Shown: in pieces, positions 24,247 to 31,921 of the stretch
How the letters are laid out: each line of letters begins with the position of its first letter
Position numbering within the stretch: the first letter of the stretch is position 1
Source of the DNA: Oxalobacteraceae bacterium
Lineage (GTDB): Bacteria > Pseudomonadota > Gammaproteobacteria > Burkholderiales > Burkholderiaceae_D
Assembly: GCA_030698225.1 (NCBI GenBank)
Contig: JAUYNR010000010.1
Location: 1-32,035, forward strand
Reading direction: 5' to 3'
DNA length: 32,035 nt
Notes under the pieces: generated by a model
The model's input: only the letters and a program-made list of their open reading frames with translations
Databases searched by the model: none
Told to the model about the DNA's origin: nothing
Translations under genes and position numbers: made by a program

Positions 24247-25299
24247 CTATTGGCGGTGGTTCGGCGTTGTGAGCAAAACGTTTGCAGCAGTCAGTTCGCC
24301 GCACAGCGGGGTGGAAGCGGTACCGCACACTTGAGCGTAATCAAGCTCGGTTGCTAGCAGGAAATGCAGCTTGGCGAACGCCGCTTCGAGCATCATGTCG
24401 CCGCCCGGCACGACGCCGATTCGGGACAGTGCTGCGCTCGTTGCATAGGCACCCTGCACGACGCTGCCCGAGGTGCATTGCGTAATGTTCAGCACCACGA
24501 CGCCACGCGCGACTGCGCGCTCGAGGGCCGCCATCAGGCCGCCATCGGCATCCGGTGCATTGCCGGCACCGTAACTGCGCAGGATCAGGCCGCGTGTTGC
24601 GCGGTCATCGATCAGGGCATCCAGCATGCGGCCGGAAACGCCGGGGTAAAGGGTCAGCACTGAGACAGCCGCGTTATCAAAGTGCGGGACGACGAAGTTA
24701 CGCGCAGTCGGTGCTAGCAAGCGCTCGGCATGCATCCGAACGTCGATGCCGACGTCGGCAAGCGGCGGATAATTGGGCGAGCCGAAGGCGTCGAATGCGT
24801 CGCTGGAGAGCTTGCTGCTGCGGTTTCCCCGCAGCAGCTGGCGGCCGAAGAAAACCCCCACCTCATGCACTGGGAATCTGGCCGCCAGCAGGAGCGCCGC
24901 TTCCAGATTGGCCAACGCATCGCTGCGGGCCTGCGCGAGGGGAATTTGCGAGCCGGTGAAGATGACGGGTTTGTCGTTGCCGCGCAGCATGAATGAAAGC
25001 GCCGAAGCGCTCCAAGCCAGTGTGTCGGTCCCGTGCAGCACGACGAAGCCGTCATAGGCTTCCCAGTGCGCAATCAGGGCATCTGCCATTGCGCGCCAGC
25101 TGGCTGGGCGCAAATTGGCGCTGTCGATCGGCGTATCCAGCTCGATCACGTCGAAGTCGGGCAATTCCCCGCCGGCGTGTCTCAGCAGCACCTCGCGCAC
25201 GCGCCCGGCAAAGCCGCGCATCGGGCGGTAGCCGTCAGCGGACGGCTCCATCCCGATGGTGCCGCCGGTGTGCAGGACCAAGACCCGGCGCGTCTTCAT
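24247..25299 (-). CDS. ansA: Type I (cytoplasmic) L-asparaginase
   Basis: A 350-residue asparaginase hydrolysing asparagine to aspartate and ammonia. Both catalytic signatures are present: TGGTIGM at residues 11-17 (nucleophile Thr14) and HGTDT at 89-93 (Thr91, Asp92), with the partner Lys in RGNRSSKLSS. There is no signal peptide, so the enzyme is cytoplasmic, type I. ATG 25299 overlaps the aspA stop by four bases (ATGA), indicating translational coupling. It is third in the AGCS-aspA-ansA operon: imported or internal asparagine is turned to aspartate, then to fumarate by AspA. Confidence 0.94.
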   Translation of the reverse strand: MKTRRVLVLHTGGTIGMEPSADGYRPMRGFAGRVREVLLRHAGGELPDFDVIELDTPIDSANLRPASWRAMADALIAHWEAYDGFVVLHGTDTLAWSASALSFMLRGNDKPVIFTGSQIPLAQARSDALANLEAALLLAARFPVHEVGVFFGRQLLRGNRSSKLSSDAFDAFGSPNYPPLADVGIDVRMHAERLLAPTARNFVVPHFDNAAVSVLTLYPGVSGRMLDALIDDRATRGLILRSYGAGNAPDADGGLMAALERAVARGVVVLNITQCTSGSVVQGAYATSAALSRIGVVPGGDMMLEAAFAKLHFLLATELDYAQVCGTASTPLCGELTAANVLLTTPNHRQ

Positions 25300-26720
25300 G
25301 CCGCGGCCCTTGGCGCCAGCATCGACTGGGGGCTCAACAGGGCGTCGAGTTGGGCGGCGTCGAGCAGACCCTCGCCGATCACCAGCTCGCGCACCGTTGA
25401 ACCGGTATGCAGCGCCTGCGCGGCGATCCGCGAAGAATTCGCATAACCGATGTGCGGCACCAGCGCAGTAATGATGCCGATGCTGCGGTCGACATGACGC
25501 TGACACTGCTCGCGATCCGCCCGGATGCCCCGGATGCAGCGATGTTCGAACATGCGGCAGGCGGAGTCGAGCATCTTGATCGAGCTCAGCAGGTTGTAGA
25601 CGATCAGCGGCTCCATCGCATTCAGCTGGAGCTGACCGGCTTCCGCCGCCATGGTGACGGCGAGATCGTTGCCGATGACCTGGTAGGCGGTCTGGTTGAC
25701 TGCCTCCGGAATCACCGGATTGACCTTGCCAGGCATGATCGACGAGCCGGGCTGCATCGGGGGCAGGTGGATCTCGCCGAAGCCAGTGCGCGGGCCACTG
25801 GAAAGCAGGCGCAGGTCGTTGGCGACCTTGGACAGTTTGATGGCGAGGCGCTTGAGAATTCCGGAGAACAGCACGAAGGCGCCCATGTCAGAGGTGGCTT
25901 CGATCAGGTTGGTGGCGGCTACGATCGGCTTGCCCGAGATATCCGCCAAGTAACGCACCGCCAGCGCCGCGTAGTGCGGGTGGGTATTGATGCCGGTACC
26001 GATCGCCGTGCCGCCGAGATTGACTTCGCACAGCAGCAGGCAGGCTTCGCGGATGCGGTCGATGTCCTCGCCGAGGTTGACCGCGAAGGCATCGAACTCC
26101 TGACCCAGCGTCATCGGCACGGCGTCTTGCATCTGGGTGCGGCCCATCTTCAGCACGTCGGCGAATTCGCGGCCTTTTTCTTCAAGTGCGCGCTTGAGGC
26201 TGGCGATGGCCTCGATCAGCGGCTCCGCGGCGAACTGCAGACCGACGCAGACAGCAGTCGGATACGCGTCGTTGGTCGATTGCGATTGGTTGACGTCGTC
26301 GTTTGGGTGCAGGTGTTCGTAGCTGCCTTTCGGATGTCCCAGCTTTTCGAGCGCAAGGTTCGCGATCACTTCGTTGGCGTTCATGTTGGTCGAGGTGCCG
26401 GCGCCGCCCTGAATCAGGTCGACCACAAAGGCTTCGTGCAGGCGCCCGCCGATGATGTCGTCGCAGGCGGCAAGGATCGCTTGCGCCTTGTCCGGCGCGA
26501 GCAGACCGAGTTCGCTGTTGGCGCGTGCGGCGGCGGCCTTGACCATTGCCAGCGCCTTCACGAAGGCTGGAAAGTGGCTGATCGGCACGCCAGTGATGGC
26601 AAAGTTGTCAACGGCACGCTGGGTCTGAATGCCGAACCAGCTGTCGGCCGGCAGTTCCATGTCACCAAGCAAGTCGTGTTCGGTACGGGTAGGTTGTGTC
26701 ATGATCGGATTAGTTTTCAT
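25296..26720 (-). CDS. aspA: Aspartate ammonia-lyase
   Basis: A 474-residue fumarase/aspartase superfamily enzyme converting aspartate to fumarate plus ammonia. Conserved blocks are QGGAGTSTNMNANEV (residues 104-118), HPNDDVNQSQSTNDAYPT (138-155), MGRTQMQDAVPMTLGQEF, and the signature GSSIMPGKVNP (325-335) with the catalytic Ser in the flexible loop. The sequence follows aspartase rather than class II fumarase across these blocks. ATG 26720 gives a normal length, but no good Shine-Dalgarno is visible; ATG 26702 (MTQPTRTEH) is an alternative. It lies 56 bases after the symporter and overlaps ansA by four bases. Confidence 0.93.
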   Translation of the reverse strand: MKTNPIMTQPTRTEHDLLGDMELPADSWFGIQTQRAVDNFAITGVPISHFPAFVKALAMVKAAAARANSELGLLAPDKAQAILAACDDIIGGRLHEAFVVDLIQGGAGTSTNMNANEVIANLALEKLGHPKGSYEHLHPNDDVNQSQSTNDAYPTAVCVGLQFAAEPLIEAIASLKRALEEKGREFADVLKMGRTQMQDAVPMTLGQEFDAFAVNLGEDIDRIREACLLLCEVNLGGTAIGTGINTHPHYAALAVRYLADISGKPIVAATNLIEATSDMGAFVLFSGILKRLAIKLSKVANDLRLLSSGPRTGFGEIHLPPMQPGSSIMPGKVNPVIPEAVNQTAYQVIGNDLAVTMAAEAGQLQLNAMEPLIVYNLLSSIKMLDSACRMFEHRCIRGIRADREQCQRHVDRSIGIITALVPHIGYANSSRIAAQALHTGSTVRELVIGEGLLDAAQLDALLSPQSMLAPRAAA

Positions 26721-26776
26721 AAGAGGTGAAGGTGCCGGAGCGCAAGACTCCGGCCACGCGCAGCTTGCAGCCAGGT

Positions 26777-28234
26777 TTAGGCGGTCTGCACGGCGGTCTT
26801 GTCGGCAGGAACGTTGTCTTGCGGTTCCAGTACCCAGGCATCGAGGTCGATGTTCATATCCGCGAAGCGGCGGGCATCAAAGCTTGGCTCGGCAATGCCT
26901 TTGGCAATTTGCTGGTCATAGTCACGCATCAGACGCAGGCCGGGCTTGAACAGCATGACCAGTGCGAACAGGTTGGCGAGTGCAAGAAAGCCCATCGTCA
27001 CGTCGGCAAAGCCGAAGGCGGTGCCCAGATCGGTGGTGGCGCCCCAGCCGCAAAGAACGACGACCGCAACGCGATAAACCATGATGAGCCCCTGGTTCTT
27101 GTCACTGAAGAATTTCAGGCTGTTCTCGCCGAGGTAGTAGTTATAGATGATGGTGGTGAAGCCGAACAGCAACATTGCGATACTGACGAAAATGCGTCCC
27201 CACTCCCCGACATGGCCGGCCAACGAAGCTTGGGTGAGCGCCACGCCACCGATCTCTGACGTCATGCCAGGCTGATAAACGCTGCCAAGCAGAACGATGA
27301 AGGCGGTGCATGAACAGAGGATGATGGTATCGATGAACACCGAGAAGGCTTGCACGATCCCCTGGCTTGCCGGATGTGGAACGTAGGCGACGGCGGCGAC
27401 GTTGGGCGCGCTGCCCAGTCCTGCTTCATTGGAAAACAAGCCGCGTTTGACGCCCATCAAGATGGCCGCGCCCATGCCGCCGCCGATGGCGGGTTCGAGT
27501 CCGAAGGCACTCTTGACGATCAGTGCGATCACGGCCGGAATCTGCTCCACGTTCAGAGCCAGTACCACCAGCGCAATCGCCAGATAACCGATCGCCATGA
27601 TGGGGACCAGCACTTCGGCGACTTGAGCGATACGCTTGACGCCGCCGAAGATGATCACACCAACCAGCAGTGCAATGCCGATTCCTGTCGCGAGGACCGG
27701 AATTCCGAAGGCATCGTTAATCGATGTTGCGACCGAATAGGACTGAAGCGCACTGAAACCGAAACCGAAGGTCACCAGCAGCAGCACCGAATAGAGTGCG
27801 GCCAGCCACTTCCAGTTGTCGCCCATGCCGCGCGAAATATAGTAGGCCGGACCGCCCCGGTAGGTGCCGTCGGGCTCGGCTTTCTTGTAAGCCTGAGCGA
27901 GCGTGCATTCAAAGTAGCTGGTGGCCATGCCGATCAGGCCCACCACCCACATCCAGAAGATTGCACCGGGGCCGCCAAGCGTAATCGCTACCGCAACGCC
28001 AGCGATGTTGCCGCCACCGACGCGACCTGCGACGGACAGGATCAGCGCCTGGAAAGAGCTCAGGTGCCCGTGTTTGTCTTTCGAGAACGCCTGATTGGCA
28101 CCGAGGATGCCAAACATGCGGCCGAAATAGCGGAACTGCACGAAGCGCGAGCCGATCGTAAACCACAACCCCAGTCCGATCAGTACGACAATGAGCACCT
28201 TGCTCCACAGAAGATCGTTCAGAAAATTAAGCAT
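26777..28234 (-). CDS. Sodium:alanine/glycine symporter (AGCS family)
   Basis: A 485-residue membrane protein of the alanine or glycine:cation symporter family with about 10-11 hydrophobic segments. Hallmarks are the SVAGRVGGGNIAGVAVAITLGGPGAIFWMW block (split by known conserved glycine pairs) and GLFSNEAGLGSAPNVAA. It imports a small neutral amino acid, perhaps asparagine or alanine, with Na+. The start is ATG 28234, with GGAGGAA 6 bases upstream; the earlier ATG at 28249 lies before this ribosome site. It heads the operon with aspA and ansA, which suggests its substrate feeds aspartate catabolism. Its start overlaps a short upstream frame (28227-28304). Confidence 0.94.
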   Translation of the reverse strand: MLNFLNDLLWSKVLIVVLIGLGLWFTIGSRFVQFRYFGRMFGILGANQAFSKDKHGHLSSFQALILSVAGRVGGGNIAGVAVAITLGGPGAIFWMWVVGLIGMATSYFECTLAQAYKKAEPDGTYRGGPAYYISRGMGDNWKWLAALYSVLLLVTFGFGFSALQSYSVATSINDAFGIPVLATGIGIALLVGVIIFGGVKRIAQVAEVLVPIMAIGYLAIALVVLALNVEQIPAVIALIVKSAFGLEPAIGGGMGAAILMGVKRGLFSNEAGLGSAPNVAAVAYVPHPASQGIVQAFSVFIDTIILCSCTAFIVLLGSVYQPGMTSEIGGVALTQASLAGHVGEWGRIFVSIAMLLFGFTTIIYNYYLGENSLKFFSDKNQGLIMVYRVAVVVLCGWGATTDLGTAFGFADVTMGFLALANLFALVMLFKPGLRLMRDYDQQIAKGIAEPSFDARRFADMNIDLDAWVLEPQDNVPADKTAVQTA

Positions 28235-28304
28235 GACGATTTCCTCCATATATTGCTGCCGTTTGGGCAGGCGAACTTAATAAACAGTTAAAAGTATTTG
28301 GCAT
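28227..28304 (-). CDS. Candidate leader peptide upstream of the symporter
   Basis: A 25-codon frame, MPNTFNCLLSSPAQTAAIYG then GNRHA, starting at ATG 28304 with GGAG 9 bases upstream. It ends with TAA at 28227-28229, two codons past the symporter's ATG (28234) in another frame, so its translation would cover the symporter's ribosome site. This arrangement suggests translational coupling or a regulatory leader. The peptide has no run of regulatory codons that would mark a classical attenuator. Existence as an expressed peptide is inferred. Confidence 0.45.
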   Translation of the reverse strand: MPNTFNCLLSSPAQTAAIYGGNRHA

Positions 28305-28401
28305 GGTTTGTCTCCATTTGCGATGTGCTGCTGTAAGTTTTTTTTTGCCGGAAGGCCTGCCCATTAAAGCAGGCGGTTGGAGCGAGCGGGAGTTGCCGAT
28401 C

Positions 28402-28440
28402 TGGCACAAAGCAGCGCAAAATGGCGCTATGAGTGTGCCA
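28402..28440. promoter_or_regulatory. 39-bp nested dyad between divergent operon and XRE regulator
   Basis: Outer arms TGGCACA (28402-28408) and TGTGCCA (28434-28440), and inner arms AGCGC (28413-28417) and GCGCT (28424-28428), are symmetric about 28421. It lies 38 bases before the XRE regulator start and is a prime operator candidate for autoregulation. On the minus strand the left arm reads TGGCACACTCATAGC, which has the GG-N10-GC spacing of sigma-54 promoters but a poor -12 element. A separate hairpin, GCCTGC (28355-28360) with GCAGGC (28369-28374), lies between this and the symporter. Confidence 0.5.
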
Positions 28441-28478
28441 TACTGTTCCATTGCAAGCGAAGCGTAGAGGGAAGACCG

Positions 28479-29294
28479 GTGAACGAGGATTTCGCCCGCA
28501 ATTTGCGGTTGTTATGCAGCTATTACAAATCGATCGCCGAGGTGTGCCGACGGCTGAACTTCAGCCGTCCGCAGTTCAACCGCTACCTCAGTGGCCGCTA
28601 TCGACCCAACGCGCATACGCTGAAACGCTTTTGCGATTTTTTTGGCGTTGAGGAACATGAAATCCTCCTGCCAAGCGCGCAGTTTGAACACCTGGTGCAA
28701 GTGCGGCCGCGGACCCGCCACGGCGAAACCGATAACGCGCCCGAAGCGCCGCATCTGGCTCGCCTCAAAGAAAGTGGCACGGCCGGGCTGGACAGATTTC
28801 TCGGCTTCTACTTCGAAACGTATATGTCGATGGCCTGCCCGGGGAAAATTCTACGCACCCTGGTTGCCATTGAACGCCGGGGCGACCGCGTCTATTACCA
28901 GCGCACCGAACGGATGATCGAGCCCCCCAGCAAAAAGGCTTACCACGGCATCTATCTGGGTATGGTGCACCTTTTGACCGACCGGATTTTTCTCAACGAC
29001 TACGAAACCCTGACCGGGCTCGAAATGACGCAGACCATCCTGTTCCCGTCATTCAAGAATCGCGTCACACGCCTGACCGGGCTGAAATTAGGCGTTTCCG
29101 GCAGCGATGAGCGCATGCCCTGCTGCGCTCGCGTGATCTATGAGCACCTCGGACGGTCCATCAATGTGCGGCAGACATTACGGTATTGCGGCCTGTACGA
29201 CCCGTCCGGTCCGGATGTCGATGAAGCCACGCGGATTGCCATTGCCAACGACATCGCGCCGGGAGAATGGCACTTGCGCGGGCGCTTTCAGTAG
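28479..29294 (+). CDS. XRE-family (Cro/CI) transcriptional regulator
   Basis: A 271-residue regulator. The N-terminal helix-turn-helix lies at about residues 18-42 (SIAEVCRRLNFSRPQFNRYL then SGRYRP), and the FFGVEEHEIL end of an XRE domain follows. From residue 90 on is a large C-terminal domain that I do not recognise (FLGFYFETYMSMACPGKILR, KAYHGIYLGMVHLL, EMTQTILFPSF), presumably ligand-binding. The GTG start at 28479 has AGAGGGA 7-8 bases upstream; open frame further upstream is not family-like. It is divergent from the AGCS-aspA-ansA operon and most likely regulates it; no ligand can be inferred. Confidence 0.88.
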   Translation: MNEDFARNLRLLCSYYKSIAEVCRRLNFSRPQFNRYLSGRYRPNAHTLKRFCDFFGVEEHEILLPSAQFEHLVQVRPRTRHGETDNAPEAPHLARLKESGTAGLDRFLGFYFETYMSMACPGKILRTLVAIERRGDRVYYQRTERMIEPPSKKAYHGIYLGMVHLLTDRIFLNDYETLTGLEMTQTILFPSFKNRVTRLTGLKLGVSGSDERMPCCARVIYEHLGRSINVRQTLRYCGLYDPSGPDVDEATRIAIANDIAPGEWHLRGRFQ

Positions 29295-29371
29295 AAAAAA
29301 TGGCGGCATGGGCTTGTTGCGCCGAACTTGTCAAAATAATCTCCGGCAGCATCCTTGGAATGTACAAAGTT

Positions 29372-29388
29372 TTGCACATTCTGTGCAA
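29372..29388. promoter_or_regulatory. Perfect palindrome TTGCACA-TTC-TGTGCAA
   Basis: A 7-3-7 perfect dyad 21 bases before the ATG of the antitoxin remnant, typical of an operator in a Phd/YefM toxin-antitoxin promoter. It is followed by AAGGAG at 29391-29396. It may be a surviving control site of the lost module. Confidence 0.5.
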
Positions 29389-29408
29389 TCAAGGAGAAAG
29401 AGAAAGTC

Positions 29409-29477
29409 ATGGGAATCTCTGCAAGCGACGTGGTGCCATTTTCGCCTATTTGTCCTATTTGTCCGTCGGATCGGTGA
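29409..29477 (+). pseudogene. Phd/YefM-like antitoxin start, truncated
   Basis: ATG 29409 follows AAGGAG and GA-rich bases and reads MGISASDVVPFS before diverging. These twelve residues match my recollection of the N-terminus of a Phd/YefM antitoxin family (MxISASDVVPFSQARARL...). After codon 12 the frame becomes PICPICPSDR and stops at 29475-29477, with the direct repeat CCTATTTGT at the junction. Nothing of the antitoxin body or a toxin follows. So this appears to be a 5' stub left by a deletion or insertion. Confidence 0.5.
29445..29462. repeat. Tandem 9-bp repeat CCTATTTGT
   Basis: CCTATTTGT is present twice in tandem (29445-29453, 29454-29462) at the point where the antitoxin stub diverges. 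The same 9-mer occurs once more at 30614-30622, just after the HEPN remnant, so the nucleotidyltransferase-HEPN block is flanked by the word. Nine bases are too few to prove a target-site duplication. Confidence 0.5.
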
Positions 29478-29488
29478 CGCTGCACGGT

Positions 29489-29537
29489 TTGACAATGCCT
29501 ATATTGGGTATTATGATGCCCGTTATGGGTATTTATG
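29489..29537 (+). promoter_or_regulatory. Leaderless promoter with 21-bp tandem operator-like repeats
   Basis: TTGACA (29489-29494) and TATGAT (29512-29517) are 17 bases apart, close to consensus. Transcription would start at about 29524-29525, that is at the ATG of the nucleotidyltransferase. Two 21-base direct repeats, each built TGCC-N5-TGGGTATT (29496-29516 and 29517-29537), cover the spacer, the -10 and the start codon. The gene's own winged helix is an obvious candidate binder. Confidence 0.6.
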
Positions 29538-30160
29538 CGGATGCACTTTTCACGAAGACACAACAGCGGGTGCTGGCGGTGTTGTTTGGTCAATCCCAGC
29601 GCTCGTTTTACGCCAATGAAATCATCGGCCTGGCGGGGTCGGGTTCCGGTGCGGTGCAGCGGGAGCTGGCGCGGCTGGAATCTTCCGGCCTGGTGACGGT
29701 GCACCGGATCGGCAACCAGAAGCATTACCAGGCAAATCCTGCTGCGCCGATCTTCGCCGAGTTGCGCGGCATTGTCCTGAAAACCTTCGGTGTGGCCGAT
29801 GTGCTGCGCGCTGCGCTGCAGCCACTGTGGCCGTCCGTCGAGCTGGCGTTTGTCTACGGATCGCTGGCCAAGGGCACCGAGCATGCCGGCAGCGATGTCG
29901 ATCTGATGGTGATCGGGGCGCTGCCGTCGAATGCACAATTGCTGGAAGCGCTGATGCCGGCGCAGGCGCAGCTGGGCCGGGCGGTGAATCCGACGCTGTA
30001 TACGCCGGATGAATTCGCGCAACGCGTGCGCGACGGCAGATCCTTCATCCTGCGGGTGCTGGAGCAGCCCAAAATCTTTGTCAAAGGAGGCGAACATGAC
30101 ATTGCCCGACTCGGCAGCGCTGGCCAATCTGGCGAACCTGGCGCGCATCGGCAAGCTTAA
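29525..30160 (+). CDS. Winged-helix plus nucleotidyltransferase (MNT-like) protein
   Basis: A 211-residue two-domain protein. Residues 8-70 form an ArsR/MarR-like winged helix (TKTQQRVLAVLFG, then SGSGAVQRELARLESSGLVTV). Residues 100-200 form a minimal nucleotidyltransferase with YGSLAKG (111-117) and SDVDLMV containing the metal-binding Asp124 and Asp126. In MNT-HEPN toxin-antitoxin modules the nucleotidyltransferase modifies and silences the HEPN partner; here the HEPN gene follows directly and overlaps. The start is ATG 29525, coinciding with the predicted transcription start and lacking a ribosome site; ATG 29495 and others upstream are in frame. The last ~22 residues overlap the HEPN frame and are probably not conserved. 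Confidence 0.88.
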   Translation: MGIYADALFTKTQQRVLAVLFGQSQRSFYANEIIGLAGSGSGAVQRELARLESSGLVTVHRIGNQKHYQANPAAPIFAELRGIVLKTFGVADVLRAALQPLWPSVELAFVYGSLAKGTEHAGSDVDLMVIGALPSNAQLLEALMPAQAQLGRAVNPTLYTPDEFAQRVRDGRSFILRVLEQPKIFVKGGEHDIARLGSAGQSGEPGAHRQA

Positions 30161-30531
30161 AGCGGAGCCGCCTGATGCGCGCGAGCGGGCCGGCTTGTTG
30201 CGCTCGGCCGCCGTGCGCCTGCAGGACGCGCGACAGACGACGCTCGCATTGGAAAGCCGCTTTGACCTGGCCTACAACGCCGCGCATGCGGCGGCGCTAT
30301 CGGCCCTGCGTGCTCACGGCTACCGCAGCGAAAACCGCTATCTGGTGTTTCAGTGCCTGGAACATACGCTGGGGTTCACGCCGCAGCAGTGGCTGTTGCT
30401 CAACCAGGCCCACACCAAACGCCACCTGGCAGAAGGGCGAGCTCGATGTCACGGTAGGCTTCGGCGACGAGCTGATCGAACATGCGGCGTCCCTGATTGC
30501 GGCAGCGCAGGCGCTGGAGACTCCGTCGTGA
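30096..30531 (+). pseudogene. Frameshifted HEPN-domain gene
   Basis: ATG 30096, preceded by AAAGGAGG, starts a HEPN protein: SRFDLAYNAAHAAALSALRA, then YRSENRYLVFQCLEHTLGF and NQAHTKRHLAE. At about 30432-30437 the reading frame shifts by +1, and the family sequence resumes as GELDVTVGFGDELIEHAASLIAAAQALETPS to the stop at 30529-30531. The homologous order LAEYEGELD can be restored by inserting five bases (TACGA) after GCAGAA. So a 5-base deletion best explains the break, unless the base call is wrong. The unshifted frame runs on into unrelated sequence to 30590. HEPN proteins of this kind are the RNase-type partner of the upstream nucleotidyltransferase. Confidence 0.75.
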
Positions 30532-30785
30532 CGGAAAGCGCAGGACCCCGGACGGCATTGGCGCCGCCATGGAATTGTTTGCTCGATTGACACGGGCCGG
30601 CTAATGGGTGTCCCCTATTTGTTCAGGACGAAACCTGTGTCCACATTCACGTCTTATAGCGCATCACATCAACGCGCTGATTTTGCACATCGGCTGATCT
30701 ATCGCGCACCATCGAATGGGATGGATATCGGAGGTGGTGTTGAAAATTCAGACACACGGCTGATATGTATTGATGGAAATTCTGC

Positions 30786-31574
30786 TCATCTGCGCACGAA
30801 ATGCACCGTCAGTGTGCCCAGCTCGCCATACTGAATGGCGATGTCTTGTCCTAGCGGCAAATCAAAGGTCCCCGCATACGAGCCGGTGATCACCGCCTGG
30901 CCTGCTTGCAGCCCCAGTCCTTTGCTGCGCAAGAACTCAGTCAGCCAATACAGCGGCGCGCGTGGATCGCCGCTCGGGTGGCGGCCGTCAAGCCGGGTTT
31001 GCTCGCCGCTTGCAATGGTGATTGTTATCGCCATCGCGCTGGCAGCGCGCGCCTGCCCGGCATCCGCCTGCGGGCCGATGAACAGGCCGGAGTTGAGCAA
31101 GCCATCGGCCAGATTCTCGGCGAAGCTGGCGTCGTGCGGGTCGCTGTAGCGGCTGTCGATCAGTTCCAGCGCGAGGTGGGTGCGCGCAATCGCGGCATCG
31201 ACCTCGGCCGGCGAGTAGGGCCGGTCGCGAACCGGCAGGTCGCGCCCGAGGATGAAGGCGAGTTCCGGCTCCACTCGCGCCTGGCCGGCACGGGCTTGCA
31301 GCGCGCAGCGCACGCCGGCGCCGATGGTGTGGACAGTGCCGGCATAGATCGGCGCCAGCACCCAATTCCCGGCTGCGGGCAAGCCGCATTTCCACCCGGC
31401 GACGCCAGCGCCGAGTTGCGCGCTGACCGCCGCCTGTATCGCCAGCGCCGCGTCAAGCCCGGATGGACGGCAACACTCGGGCAGGCGAGGGCCTTGTTCG
31501 CCAGACCTGCGGCGCGCCACCAGAATGGCGGCGACAGCGGAGGCAGTGGCGGCGATGGGGTCGGATTCAGACAT
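30786..31574 (-). CDS. 2-keto-4-pentenoate hydratase family protein
   Basis: A 262-residue FAH-superfamily hydratase/decarboxylase (MhpD/DmpE-like). The metal site is visible as Glu102 and Glu104 in ARVEPELAFILGRDL, with GWKCG (Lys62) and a C-terminal GSYAGTFDLPLGQDIAI block. Family members hydrate 2-hydroxypentadienoate or decarboxylate 4-oxalocrotonate in meta-cleavage of aromatics. Here no meta-cleavage neighbour is present, so its partner is unknown, although the VOC enzyme 27 kb away is of the ring-cleavage superfamily. The start is ATG 31574 with a weak GAAAG upstream; TTG 31586 is an alternative. It is a lone gene on this strand. Confidence 0.9.
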   Translation of the reverse strand: MSESDPIAATASAVAAILVARRRSGEQGPRLPECCRPSGLDAALAIQAAVSAQLGAGVAGWKCGLPAAGNWVLAPIYAGTVHTIGAGVRCALQARAGQARVEPELAFILGRDLPVRDRPYSPAEVDAAIARTHLALELIDSRYSDPHDASFAENLADGLLNSGLFIGPQADAGQARAASAMAITITIASGEQTRLDGRHPSGDPRAPLYWLTEFLRSKGLGLQAGQAVITGSYAGTFDLPLGQDIAIQYGELGTLTVHFVRR

Positions 31575-31921
31575 GATTGCTTTCAAAAAAGCGCTTGATG
31601 CGAATTATGTACATGTGGTTGTATATTTAATATGTCAAGAAATATATGCGGTAAATGCACTAAAAACAGTGATACCCCCGTATTTTTATGAGTAGTAGGT
31701 GGCTGTAAGCGGCACCGCAGAACGCCGGTCATGTGCGGGACGCGTCACGGTTTCTTAAAATCCATTAAGCGACTGCTTGCTGCACCAGTACGTCCGACAC
31801 CAGCGGGGCAAGCATCGTATTAATTTCAATCAATACAATATTTTCCTTGTGAACCATTGAACTACGGAATGGATGCGCACTTATCCACTAGCTTAGGGTG
31901 CGTAAAATAATAACTTGGTTT
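31575..31921. other. AT-rich intergenic region before the IS remnant
   Basis: A 347-base, AT-rich gap. On the minus strand a perfect TTGACA (31638-31633) lies about 60 bases before the hydratase start, but no good -10 follows at 16-18 bases. No coding frame or RNA gene is recognised. The inner end of the insertion sequence probably lies in the right half, but I could not locate its terminal repeat. Confidence 0.4.

Noticed and set aside
28305..28451. Longer version of the symporter leader frame starting at 28451
   Set aside because: It would cross the 39-bp dyad and has no ribosome site; only the 25-codon frame with GGAG is kept.
30604..30834. 76-residue plus-strand frame before the hydratase
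   Set aside because: No ribosome site or family pattern; it overlaps the 3' end of the hydratase gene on the other strand.
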